Positions 24,401-35,015 of a DNA stretch of 64,000 bases are shown here, piece by piece (the stretch's first letter is position 1; each line of letters opens with the position of its first letter). The translations under genes and the position numbers were made by a program. Below the pieces are notes generated by a model, which was given only the letters and a program-made list of their open reading frames with translations, searched no databases and was not told where the DNA came from. The DNA is from Trebouxia sp. TZW2008 (Eukaryota; Chlorophyta; Trebouxiophyceae; Trebouxiales; Trebouxiaceae): contig BDIU01000253.1 of the NCBI GenBank assembly GCA_002118135.1, positions 279,941 through 343,940 on the forward strand, written 5' to 3'.

Positions 24401-27400
24401 ACAACGACAAGATGCGGACAAGGGGCTCTGAACAAAGGGCTCTTGAGTATCGTTGAATTCTGCCCTAATGCTGACGTAAACTTGACAGCCACTGCATGCC
24501 TTTCATACTTGTTACCCGCAGTTCAGGATGAAGCTCTGTGTTTCAGGTCAGCTTTCTCTTCATGACGAATAGAGCGTCTGCAAAAACGCTGTGATTTAGT
24601 TCGGCATGAGCTTGATTTCTTCTGTGCAAATGCAGTGCTGAGGCTGACCTTGCTGTTGGCCTTGTACATTTCAGCCTTGGTAGGCTGCACCGCCTTGATG
24701 TCTTCTTCATCATTGTCATCGTCACTGTCATCGCCAGTCACCTCATCCTGACCCAGGAAGAACTTCAAAGCTGCCACCATGATGCGGGAGTTGGAGTTGA
24801 ACACAGCGCTTGCTGCAGCACGCAAACAATCAATCAGTCAGTCAACCACCTGATGACCACCAGCTGGAGGACGCAGTAGCGGACGATGTCAAGCTATGTA
24901 GCCATGGTGCAGAAAAGCCTGTAATGACTGCAAAACAGAAGTTGTACTCCGGGATGTCACACACTAGTGAAAGGCAAAAGTAAGCTTGAGCAACAGACAC
25001 AAAAGACAGTTCTTTTGGTTGCACATGACTAGGTCTGAACACAGCACATACTGCAGCCACACAGACACCATACAGACCAAGGAGTTGCATACAACCAGCA
25101 TTGAACATTGCATACGACCAGCATTAGACATTGCATACAACCAGCATTGAGCATTGCATACAGCCAGCGTTGAACACAGCACTTGCTGCAGCAGCGAACA
25201 CACTGTAAACATCAATCAGTGACACATCACAAGGTGTGATGACAGCACTTGCTGCAGCAACAGAACAGACTATACAGATTGATTCGTGGCACAGGATCAG
25301 TCTGTAGACAGGATTTGCTGCAACCACAGAGAGACTATACAGACAAAGGAGTTGCATGTGACTGTAGTTGAACACGGCATTTGCTGCAGTACCAGACACA
25401 CTATACAGACCAAGCAGCGTACATGATGGAACTTGCAATGCTGAAGAACAGTCCAAAAACAGTCACAGCAGTTGCAAACACGCACTAGCCAGAGCTGCAA
25501 TATGCACGAGCAGCGTAACATGTTGAGTGTTTGGATCAACGTGACTTTGAGCCGGTCTTTCAGTGCAGGTAAAGAAATGCACACCAGCCACAGCCGACCC
25601 AGCACTGACAAGGACTTCCAGTGTCATGGTTTGCAGTAGAAGATCACAGGTCCATGCTGGGTTTCACAATATGCTAAATAATAAAGTTGACCAGCTTTAG
25701 CCGCCCTAACTATCGTCCACACATCCCAATGACACAAGAACAGCGTCTGGTGCAATATAAGCAGCAACATGCAGGTGAGCTGGGTTGCACAAAAACAACA
25801 TCTGGCGCAATAGGAGCAGCAACATGCAGGAAAGAAATGCAGGTGAACAGACTGCAGCTCACCTATGACATTGACCGTGCGTGCATCTCGCCAGACATGA
25901 CGCCTCCAAAGCTCAGTAAGGACAGCCAGCGACTTCTTGGCAGCTACGTCATTATCTGTGGCTAAGAGGCTGTACAGGAAGTTCTGAATGCTCCTGTTGA
26001 GCTGCTCATTTCGGTGCTTCTGGTTTGCTGTCTTGATGTCTGCAGCAACAGCAGGCAAACAGTTGATGACAAGCCCAATGCACAGCCCGCAAGGGTTATT
26101 GTGACATGGATTGATGCTCATCCTGGTGCTTCTGATCTGACGAGCCTTGGCTTACATGTCTGATGCACAGCTTGCACAGGTTGGCTGCTGTCATGTGGGT
26201 GGCTGATGCAGAATTGCAGCATTTGCACAGCTGCAGATAGGCAAGGGACGTTGGACGATCACAAGCTGGGGCACTTTACTGACACAAGTACTGCTAGTTG
26301 TTCATGCCCAGTTAAACACCTGTCAGTACCTACTGAGCTGTAAGGATGAGCAGCGTCAATTGAGCCTCATGCAGCTTGAGCTTTGTGCATTGAAGAGTTG
26401 GTGCATGCAACCCTGATGATGCAGCTGTGCAAAGAGGTATGCTGAGATTGGCAAGCTGACCTGCAACAATGTGCTTGAACAGCAGATCCCTGAGAGCCTT
26501 GTCTTGGCATCTGAACAGCCTGAAGAAGAGGGGCAGAACATCTGCTGACTTCAGATGACCCCGATTTCTCAGCAGAATCAAGCTTTTGACCAGGGTCTGC
26601 CGCAACGCAGAGTTCAGAACTGCGTAGTGGCTGTCCAACAAATCCATGATCTCCTGAGTAAAGCCAGCTGTCTGATCAGGGTAGCATGTGCAGACCTGAA
26701 GCAACAAGTTGCTACCTTGTCAGAACACGTTTGACAGTGTGCATAGCAAGTTGTGGATGTTTGCAGTGTTCTGAGCATGTCGCAGGAGTCAGACTGAAAG
26801 GGTAGCATGTGCAGATCTGCAGTGACAGGATGAAGCTACCTTGTCAGAGTAACATATCAATGACAGGGTGCTTGGAGCAAGTGTGCTCAGTGTTTGCAAC
26901 TTTTGGGTCGTGCTGCAATGAACTAGACAGAAGGGCATGACATGGCTCATATGGTCAAAGGCCATTATACACTAATGTCTGTTACGAACAGATGCATGAT
27001 TAGGAAATGATATTCTGTATACAGAGTGCTTGCATGTGTCTGCATGCATGCACTGCCATGCTACTGCAAGCCTGCATGCACATCAACATGCAGCAGTAGG
27101 AGCCCTGCGTGCTGAGTGCTGCTAGAGTAAAGAGAGAATTTGTGCCTGAGCAATGAAAGTGACAAGTTCTGCAAACTCCTTTGAGTCCTTGCTTGGCTTG
27201 AGACTGAAAATGGCAAGACATGCTTTGTAGTGGCGCCATTGTAGCGCGAAGTCGTCTGCGTGGCCTTCGGGATCGCGCTTGATGCAGCCCTGCCAGTAGA
27301 CAGCAAGTAAGTCAGTGAAGGCCGCTGAGAAAGCTTGGAAGGGTTTGCAGGTGCGGCAGTTCGGGCACCTGGAGGGCCAATAGGCTCGCGCCAGACTTCG

Positions 27401-27404
27401 CCAT
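18423..27404 (-). CDS. SDA1: Ribosome-biogenesis protein SDA1 homologue
   Basis: Fourteen exons, in gene order: 27369..27404, 27146..27289, 26461..26695, 25863..26039, 24649..24812, 24086..24220, 23213..23416, 22200..22367, 21416..21583, 20396..20957, 20000..20291, 19623..19734, 19091..19196, 18423..18634. All phases agree, giving 904 residues. SDA1 is a nucleolar factor for 60S subunit maturation and export. Seen: MAKSGASLLALQ then GCIKRDPEGH at the start, LKPSKDSKEFAELVTFIAQ, LVKSLILLRNRGHL, LFFRLFRCQDKALRDLLF, the SDA1 core LLATDNDVAAKKSLAVLTEL, MVAALKFFLGQDE, YLNLVQPRQRDVTHVL, HDLVPPEWLQPVVRHLCNQ and a basic C-terminus ending FDRSRK. Exon 10 (20396-20957) encodes a long Ser/Asp/Glu-rich acidic domain. 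Intron 2 uses a GC donor. The introns contain at least eleven exon-edge echoes. Confidence 0.95.
18720..18775 (-). repeat. Intronic repeat shared with 23969-24020
   Basis: gtgtgtgtggcacaagtcct and the following bases, including gccagacaggcttgtt, closely match a segment at about 23969-24020 in another SDA1 intron. It is a direct pair 5.2 kb apart. Neither copy resembles an exon edge. Confidence 0.6.
21655..21775 (-). repeat. Echo of SDA1 exon 9 acceptor edge
   Basis: Copies about 100 bp of the start of exon 9 (21583 downward) plus its acceptor. The minus strand reads AYKKDKENAVASAARSLIS, against AYKKYKEKAVASAARSLIS in the real exon. It lies upstream of exon 9 in intron 8 and lacks the exon's second half. 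Confidence 0.85.
22470..22510 (-). repeat. Echo of SDA1 exon 8 acceptor edge
   Basis: caccaagtcatggcaagcct occurs at the true exon 8 start (about 22351-22370) and again at about 22484-22503, with flanking similarity (ctcaggg). Confidence 0.75.
22910..23165 (-). repeat. Echoes of SDA1 exon 7 donor edge
   Basis: The 3' part of exon 7 and its donor (about 23205-23310) recur at about 22912-23060 and 23075-23165. Shared elements include gatgagtgctgccaa, tctctctgcct and catgagcagctta. The copies lie downstream of exon 7 in gene orientation and lack its 5' half. Confidence 0.85.
23495..23660 (-). repeat. Echoes of SDA1 exon 7 acceptor edge
   Basis: Two degenerate copies of the exon 7 start (real site about 23400-23420), at about 23500-23540 and 23615-23660, recognisable as gcttctct and tttctgcaaatg blocks. 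Here both edges of one exon have been copied, each outward into its own intron. Confidence 0.6.
25080..25440 (-). repeat. Array of at least four echoes of SDA1 exon 5 acceptor edge
   Basis: The exon 5 acceptor block (real site at 24800-24820, acacagcgcttgctgcagca) recurs as near copies around 25176-25200, 25240-25260, 25310-25335 and 25375-25400. Between them lies a 23-bp tandem repeat, cattgcatacaaccagcatt and similar, about four units at 25083-25175. Confidence 0.8.
26770..26850 (-). repeat. Echo of SDA1 exon 3 acceptor edge
   Basis: gggtagcatgtgcaga followed by a variable stretch and gctaccttgtcaga occurs at the real exon 3 start (26680-26720) and again at 26798-26840. Confidence 0.8.
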
Positions 27405-27997
27405 CTGCTGTCAGAAGCGGTGTCGCAAGAAGGCTCAAGTCGCGTCACGGGACGCACGAACGGCCGCCTGCTAGCACAGGCTATTACAACGATTGTTGTT
27501 GAGCAGCGCGAGTGTCAGCGTTTGTCGTTGCAACAGCACGTTAGCTGCTCGAGCATTGGCGCCGGCAATTTTGCACGCTTTCCGCTACGCCTCGTCGCTT
27601 TCCGCAAGCAGTTCTGCAAGCCTAGCTGCCTGTCTTGCGCGCTGGATTCGGAGCCATCCGTTCAAGGTTCAAAAGCATTGCACTGAGCTGCGATCACTGT
27701 GGTTCTTGACAACAGCGAGTCAAACGTAACATGCGTGGAGTCCAGTTACCGCAAATGTCGGTGTGCTGCGCAGCGTGTTTGGTTGATATCCATTCAGGCT
27801 GCCTGCACAACCCGGTAGCACCTGTGAACTTCGCCATGTCGTCGCCTTAGTCGGGCAGTCTCGCGAGTAGTCGCAGATTTGGCACGCCATACGTTTTGAG
27901 GCGACCGCATCATTCACAGTGGTGGCCAGGCCATGCGCACGGTGGCTATGCCCGGCATCACCGCGTGTTTGCTTCACCTGCAACCTGCCAGACCAAC
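27405..27997. promoter_or_regulatory. Shared upstream region of divergent SDA1 and CysRS
   Basis: About 590 bp between the two proposed start codons. It is GC-richer than its surroundings near the SDA1 start. No discrete element could be assigned. Confidence 0.35.
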
Positions 27998-30900
27998 ATG
28001 GAAATTGCAGCACCTGCACAAGGCTGCATCACAGGTGTTCGCCAGGCGTCTCAAGTTCTCATAACTCCCTACAAATCTAGAGAGCTATTGTACATATGTT
28101 GCTCTGACTGCGTGCAGGCCAGTAATGCCTATGCTTGCCTCAGAACCAATGCTCGCCTTCAGCACAAGCGCACTTTGCACTCAAGGTATACAAAACCATC
28201 TCAGCCAATGGTTCTTCACTGTGAAAAGCAACCTGAGTACTGACAGGAATTGTAAATTTTGGCCATGCCCTTGAGCAGGCAGCAGCAGACAAGATCAGTA
28301 GCTGCAGCAGCATCTGAAGTTGTAAACAGCCAGCAGAAGACACAGAATAAAACTGCATTGCAGCTTCAGCTGTTCAACACACTAGGCAGGCAGAAACAGG
28401 CCTTCCACCCACGGCAAGGGCAAGGGCAGAATGTCAGTATGTATGTGTGTGGTGTCACAGTGTATGATTGGTAAGAACTGCAGCACTTGCTTGACAAGCT
28501 TGATGAGCGACCGCATGCCATGAATTTGAGTGCATGTCATGTTATGACAAAGCATATGACAGTAAATGACTGTATTAAGCAATGCATGACCAGTGTGCTT
28601 TTCAATCTTCTGCAACAAATGACTGCAACTATGACTGACTACAAACATTTTGTCAGTAACTGTAAGTCACTATAGATGGCTGTGGATGATTGTTCTGTTG
28701 CTGCGTGCAGGGCTCACATTGGGCATGCCCGGGTGTATGTGTCCTTTGACGTTCTGCTCAGATACTTGAAGCGTCTGGGGTACAATGTGCAGTACGTGCG
28801 CAACTTCACAGGTATGCAGGCAATCTGCCATGTTCTAATACAACAGACAACTAGAACGCAGGCCCGCACCAGCTTGCTTCACATGATGTGCATGCTGACC
28901 ATTTCAATGCACCACTTGTATGTCCTTGCAGGCAGCTGTCTGTCATGCTATCATCCAGTCATGAGCTTTTGTTGTCTTCTGCAAATTACTAAGTGTTTAA
29001 AGCAATGGCTGAGAAGAGGTGGAAGATTTTTGATGCTGCTTGTTCAGTGTCACAGTAAATGAGTATTCAGCAGACAGTCTGCCACATGCTCTATGGTAGC
29101 CTGTCTGCCATCTAAGCAACTCATTGACCGGCTTGTAGCACAAGTTGGAAGGGTTTTCTCACGTGCTCATGAGGCGCGTGAGCTAGTGAGCCTGATTGCC
29201 TGTTGTGGCTGCAGACATTGACGACAAGATCATTGCTCGCGCTCAGCAGTCTAATGAGGATCCACTCAGCTTGAGTCGCAGGTACGTTTTGTAAAGCAAA
29301 CTTGACCGTGCGTGTTGCATGTCTGGAACATGAGCAAGCCCTGCATGCAAGGCACATGCTTGCTGCTTGTACATTCACAGATGCTCACCAGCCAACACAG
29401 CAACGCAGTGCATCGCTGGGTGCTTACACTATTTAGACACATGCTTGTCCATCTGTGAGCGCCCAAAGCTGAATGTAGTGAAGTATAAAGCGTTACATGC
29501 AGGTCCATCCTAGTTCAGAATGCGTGCAGCTGTTTGGGTTCTGACACATGTACCTTTTCATTGTATAAGTACAGTATCACAGGGATGTCTGCCTCCTGAT
29601 TTAATAGCAACAGTCCATTTCACTGTCTCACAACTGGTTGATTATTCTATCATTTGCCATGCAGGTTCATCGTAGAGTATCACAAGGATATGGAAGCCCT
29701 AGGGTGTCTGCCTCCTGCCATAGAGCCAAAAGCTACAGACCACGTCTCAGACATGGTGATGACCATTGAGCAGATCATCTCCAATGGACATGGCTATGCT
29801 GTGGATGGAGATGTCTTTTTCGATGTTGCAAGCTTGCCAGGCTATGGCAGACTGTCTGGCCGTGCTCAGGTATTGCTTGTGCCAATGTGTTGTAGCCAGA
29901 CTAAATGTGTCAACACAAGTACTAGGGTTGCGTGGCCTTAGGCCTTGCCAGGCCAAGCTGACTTGATTCGTCACCTTGTTGAGATGATGTCCGACCATGC
30001 ACAGCTGCAGCCCCCTTGGGTGTGCTTGCTGCTTGATTGCGGCCTTGTGCATGTGCTTGCTGTCTGTGTCACTCTTGCAAGGTATACTTACTCTGATCTG
30101 TTGCTCGCCATCAAGTATCGTGAAGGACACATGCTGTTTCTGTTTTTGCTTCAGGATGACAACAGGGCAGGTGAGGACTTGCACTTGACGCCGGCAAGCG
30201 CAAGCCCTCAATCTTTGCACTACAGAAGTCAGCCAAGGCAAGGGGCCCAACCTGACAGAGCCCCTGGGGGCCAATAGTCATCACCATATAGTGACTAGTC
30301 TGGAATCTGCCTTACCTGACTCAAAGTGTCATGTCACAGGAGGACAACAGGGCAGGTGAAAGAGTCGCGCTGGATGCCCGCAAACGCAATCCCTCAGACT
30401 TTGCACTGTGGAAGTCAGCCAAGGCAGGGGAACCCACCTGGAATAGCCCTTGGGGTCCAGGGCGGCCTGGCTGGCACATTGAGTGCAGTGCCATGATACG
30501 CAACCTTATGGGCCCTGTTATAGACATACATGGTGGTGGATTTGACCTGGTATGCCACTACTGCCTTGTGACACAGCTTCTTGAAAATGGTCAGTGCAGA
30601 GCCACCATACGTAGCCTTGTGGGCTCTGTCGCTGACAACTTTCCCCTGAGAATTTGACCTGATACAATCCGAGATTGATGTCCTGTGACAGAGCTCCTTG
30701 GGCACATGTAGCATTGAATGCAGCGTCATGATACGCGACACAACGGGGCCAGTCATTGATATACATGGCGTCAGCTTTGACCTGGTGTGCCATTGGAATT
30801 GTTTTATACAGCTTGATTGACAGCATATGACATCAGCATCGGGTTCAACCGATACGTCAAGTGCAGTGCAATGATACGCAGCCTCGTGGGCCCTGCCGTT

Positions 30901-33900
30901 GGCCTCCATGGCAGAGGCTTTGAACTGATATGACAGTGAAGTCTTTTAATACAGCTTGTCTGGCAGCTTGTTTGACACTCACACTACGCTTTGCACGGCC
31001 AAAGACATAGAAAGCTTTTGCTTCCATGACTACATGGTCACCCTGTCAATTCAAGGTCTGCAAGTGACCTGAAGTGCCAGAGATTGTGCTCGACTGCAAG
31101 GTCGCCTTTGCAGAATTTTTCGCACCATGGGAATGAGATTGCACAGAGCCAGGCACATGTCTGTGATGAGATTGCCAGCGGATGACCATTAACCGCCCAA
31201 ACTTTATTTGATGCTGGCTGTGATTGTCACGGACTCACTGGAGTACGCCTTTGTCAGGCAATGCTCAAATGCAAGGTGCTGTCTTGCGCAGATCTTCCCA
31301 CATCATGAGAATGAGATTGCGCAGAGCCAGGCATGTGCTTGCGATAATGACCGCCAGCAGATGGCCAACAACGGTACAGACTTTGTGCGCTTCTGGATGC
31401 ATAATGGCTTTGTCAATGGTAAGCACTAGCTTTGTCAAGATCATTGTATGGATCAACTCAACCTGCAACAGCATATCGTCTTTGATCTTGTGAATTGTGA
31501 GCAGCACTTTTGTGAATAGAGGGTACCCTGGGTCATTGACTTGCATCTTTGAAGGTGCTGCTGTTCTTTGGCACATGGCCTGTTGACAGCTGTGACATGT
31601 CAAGTTGCACGCCTTTGTTTTGCAACTCAAACAGCACATGACCGAAGTCGCCTACCATCACTCATACTTTGGAGCATGGGCCTATACTGCACCAAATAGC
31701 TTTGGACAGATCTGTTTGCATGTTGCGGGGACAGGCAGCAATCAAGCATTGTGAAGCTGCCATAAGCAAGTTGCTGTGCTGGCCTTGCATAATGAGGCAG
31801 TTGCTTTACGGCTTCTGTATGCACCTAGCAGGGTCATGGAAACTCATTAGCAAGCATGTGTATGATGATGACGCTGATGACATGTGCCGCTGCAGTGGAC
31901 AGTGAAAAGATGTTAAAGAGCCTGGCCAACTTCTTGACCGCCAGAGACCACTGGTGCTGTGCCTGCTTGATGCCGTGCACACTCAATGATCACGCACATC
32001 CTGAAGTGCAAATGTTGCTGTTGCAGTGGATAGTGAGAAGATGTCTAAGAGCTTGGGCAACTTCTTCACCATCAGAGATGTGATAGCGCAATATCATCCA
32101 TTGGTGTTGCGCTGGTTCCTGCTGAACACACAGTACAGACAGGCCATCAACTATAGCACAGCCGCCCTTGACGAGGTACAGTCTCTGTGCTTCTGCCTGT
32201 CAGTCTGACACTTTGCTTAAACTTCTTGCCTCTCTGCCTGTGTTAGCGCATTCTCTAGTGCTGCATTTGTTCCTGCTGAACACACAGTGACATCAGGCCA
32301 TCAATTCCAGCATGGCAGCCAGATGAGGTCTGTCTTCTGTGTTTCCTGCTAGCTTGCCTGCCTGCCTGCCTACCTGCCCTGTCTGCCTGCCTGTGAGAGC
32401 GCAATACCATTCTCTAGTGCTGCGTCCGATCCTGCTGAACACACATCGCCGGCAGGCCATCAACTGCAGCACAGCAGCCCTTGACGAGGTGCCGTCTGTG
32501 TGCTTTCTGCCTGTCAGCCTGGCTGTCTGTCTGAAACCAGAGCTCGCTTGCCTGCCTGCATGCCTGCTTACCTGCCTGCCTGTCTACCTGCCTGTGATGG
32601 CACAAATCTGGTGCTGTGCTGGCTCCTGCTGAACACACAACACCACCAAGCCATCAACTACAGGGCAGCTCTTGATGAGATCTGGTCCTCCTTCCTTCTG
32701 AGTGTTGCGCACAACTGAGCATACGCTATTACTGATGCGGGCTACAGCATTGGCTATGCTGACAGTGCTTTGATCGCTCACATTTTGCATGCCCTGCCTA
32801 TCACCAAACTCGTGGTTGAGTGCCCCTTTGTGTCAGTCTGTCTTTTCCCTATGCCTGGCCTACTCTGCCCTGTTGCTGGTCCTGCCCCTGCCCTGCTCAA
32901 CCTTTGTCCGGCCCCTGCCCTGCCCTGCCCTGCCCTGCCCTGCCCTGCCCTGCCCTGCCATCATCTCACTTATTGGTCATGTAGGCCTCATGCGACTGAC
33001 TGTACTTCTGCTGCTTGACCTTACAGGCAGCAGAGCGGCTGTACTACATCTATCAGACACTGCTAGATACCAGCAAAGCTCTGCAAGCTGCATCAGAGGA
33101 GGGTCAGCAAGCGCACCAACAAGCGCTGCAGCATCTGAAGGTGCGCCTTTTTGCCAGCATTACATTTATCAATCCGCGTGCGATGTCATTGACTTTTGAA
33201 GCCACTCTATGTGTGAACAGTGTAAAGTTATTGTCATTCAATGAGATATGCTGGTCTGAATGTACATCTGCAGTGTACTCCAACGGCATGCAAGGCATGA
33301 GTGTCAAGCAGCTGCAAATTGCAAGGTGCTTGCAGCAGAAATTATTTGCCTGTTGACCATGTTGTATTGCACCGAAGCTATGCATGGTGATTCAAAGATG
33401 ATACAGAAAGGCTCCTGAGTTCCAATCGACAAAGTGGCATGACTTCTGCAGCAATGCAAGCCTGTTAATCGACATCCAGCTCTTGATGCAGTGTAGGATC
33501 AGCTGTCATTGCCCTTGAAAAAGACCGCAATGCAAGACAGGGCTTAGGCCACTCACACCTGGCAGCTGTGCCACAATGTATGATCTACCACTTGCATCAT
33601 TACAAAAGGAATGTTCATGTGCAGCATGAAACAGGGCAGGTGGGCGAAGTCATGCACAAGATTCATCAGGGCATGTGCGATGATCTAAACACGCCTCAGG
33701 CCATTTCAGCCTTGTCAGCTCCTCTGAAGACCATGAATGACCTGCTGAGCACCAAAAAGGGCAAGAAGGCGCCAGGGCGGATAGACACTTTGGCACAGTA
33801 TCAGCTCGCCTTGCAGGAAACGTTTGGTCTGTTGGGCATGCAAATTGCTGAGCCTCAGGAACAGCTCAATCAGATGCGGCAACTTGCACTTACAAGGTGG

Positions 33901-34370
33901 GTGTCAAAAAGAAACTTAAATGACTAGCTCTAGGGAACTAGCTGAATGCATGTGCATGTTCAGGAGCGTCAAAGATATTGCACAGTATCACCTCTGTTGC
34001 CAGAGATACTTGGTCTGTTAGGCGTGCAACTTGCTGAGCCTCAGGAACAGCTACACCAGATGTGGCAGTTGGCACATGCAAGGTGAGCGATGCATGGCGC
34101 ATAGACATGTCAGCACAGTATCAGCTTGCCTTGCGGGATATGCTTGCACACAATAATTACTCATTACAAAATTGCTCATCCAGCTTGCTATGCAGGGCTG
34201 GCTTGACAGAGGCAGATGTAGCTGCTGCCATTGAGAGAAGGGCAGAAGCGCGTAAAGCCAAAGACTATGCTGCAGCAGACGCTGCTAGGGCTGAGCTGTC
34301 AAAAAAGGGGATTGCTATCATGGACACCCCACAAGGTGTTGAGTGGCGACCCACAACACCTGAAACCTGA
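27998..34370 (+). CDS. Cysteinyl-tRNA synthetase, probably organelle-targeted
   Basis: Eleven exons: 27998..28185, 28279..28470, 28711..28811, 29215..29281, 29665..29869, 30340..30549, 31292..31418, 32027..32175, 33027..33140, 33640..33896, 34196..34370. All phases agree, giving 594 residues. The class I synthetase charges tRNA-Cys. Seen: [10 protein letters not shown] with the first zinc-ligand Cys, HIGH as [14 protein letters not shown] (about residue 129), [26 protein letters not shown] (zinc Cys), [32 protein letters not shown] (KMSKS about residue 368, split from the preceding exon), and the C-terminal helical domain ending PTTPET. The first exon is Arg/Ser/Ala-rich and ends [10 protein letters not shown], like a transit peptide. 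A start at 28265 is the alternative. The introns carry about twelve exon-edge echoes. Confidence 0.93.
29550..29625 (+). repeat. Echo of CysRS exon 5 acceptor edge
   Basis: agtatcacagggatgtctgc and cctcctg copy agtatcacaaggat and tgtctgcctcctg of the true exon 5 (29675-29715), with an internal gap. It lies upstream of the exon. Confidence 0.65.
30140..30290 (+). repeat. Echo of CysRS exon 6 acceptor edge
   Basis: caggatgacaacagggcagg and the next 120 bases copy the acceptor and first half of exon 6 (30337-30450), including aagtcagccaaggcaggg-like sequence. Frame is lost after about 15 codons. Confidence 0.85.
30590..30940 (+). repeat. Three echoes of CysRS exon 6 donor edge
   Basis: Copies of the last 90 bases of exon 6 ([20 protein letters not shown], then the donor) at about 30590-30665, 30705-30800 and 30840-30935. 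Each keeps forms of atgatacgc, ggccc and tttgacctg. Two still have gt at the donor position. None contains the 5' half of exon 6. Confidence 0.88.
31090..31195 (+). repeat. Echo of CysRS exon 7 acceptor edge
   Basis: Copies the exon 7 acceptor and the catalytic HHENE segment: gaatgagattgcacagagcc, against gaatgagattgcgcagagcc in the real exon at 31309. It ends in unrelated sequence after about 80 bases. Confidence 0.88.
31885..31985 (+). repeat. Echo of CysRS KMSKS exon (exon 8) acceptor edge
   Basis: gcagtggacagtgaaaagat, then taaagagcctggccaacttc, copies the real acceptor and KMSKS region at 32021-32080. The copy would read [17 protein letters not shown], so the catalytic KMSKS has already lost its serine. 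Confidence 0.88.
32225..32710 (+). repeat. Three echoes of CysRS exon 8 donor edge
   Basis: Copies of the end of exon 8 and following intron start (real 32085-32210) at about 32233-32345, 32396-32530 and 32597-32705. Each contains ctgctgaacacaca, aggccatcaa or aagccatcaa, and a cttgacgag-like end. They alternate with short cctg repeats. Confidence 0.88.
32911..32958 (+). repeat. (CCCTG)n microsatellite
   Basis: About nine units of a five-base repeat, in CysRS intron 8, in line with two shorter cctg tracts at about 32351-32393 and 32547-32592. Confidence 0.9.
33955..34165 (+). repeat. Two echoes of CysRS exon 10 donor edge
   Basis: About 33961-34090 copies the last 125 bases of exon 10 (gcacagtatcagctcgcctt, then gctgagcctcaggaacagct) including an aag/gtgagc donor. 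A second, shorter copy lies at about 34095-34160. Both are downstream of exon 10. Confidence 0.88.
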
Positions 34371-35015
34371 CTGCAGTGGCTTCAGCTGCAGACTGAATGA
34401 CATAGTATGCTGGTTATTGACCAGACTCCTAAGCCCTGAAAAGGACAGAGGAAAGACAAGTCTATGCCGTCAGGCGTCATGACGGGAGCCTTGCCTAAAG
34501 AGGCAGCCCGGGAAGGCCTGAGCCCTGCTTATCTCATGCTATTTGGGTTGGCAATTGCACTTCAGCTAACGCCATGCTTGACACGCATGTACAGCATCAC
34601 TCTGCATCATCACAGAAAGCTCTAGCAGCAGCTGATTTATAATTGCACCGAACTCTCCTTGACTCCCGGGGCATGGGCGTACGGAACCTCTAAGAAACCA
34701 TTGATATTCGGGAAAGCAATGAGACTCGCTGATAGATTTACAACAAGGTTGCATGCAGATGGCAGAATACAGACAGCTGCCACATGTTTCAAAGCAGACT
34801 GCAATTGCATGAATGCTTGTAAACAGGATGGCCAAGGTGAAGCGATTGGACACACTGACATTGTCACAGTGCCAGCTCGCCTTACAAGGGAGGGGGTAAA
34901 AAGCGCTGATCATGTAAAATTACTCTCTCTCTTAGACTAACTTCAATGTGACATCCTATATCAGCTTGCGATACAATCTTAACTTGTATCTACTCACACT
35001 TGTGCGTGCCAAATT
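34371..35015. other. Intergenic region without supported gene
   Basis: About 640 bp between the converging CysRS and LRR genes. Short open frames only, none recognisable. Confidence 0.4.

Noticed and set aside
27290..27368. SDA1 start region VPELPHLQTLPSFL as coding
   Set aside because: It runs into a stop. Splicing the 79-bp intron gives MAKSGASLLALQ joined to GCIKRDPEGH, which fits the family.
30590..30940. Mutually exclusive or cassette exons in CysRS
   Set aside because: The copies lack the other half of the exon and its second splice site and contain stops or frame breaks, so they cannot replace the real exon.
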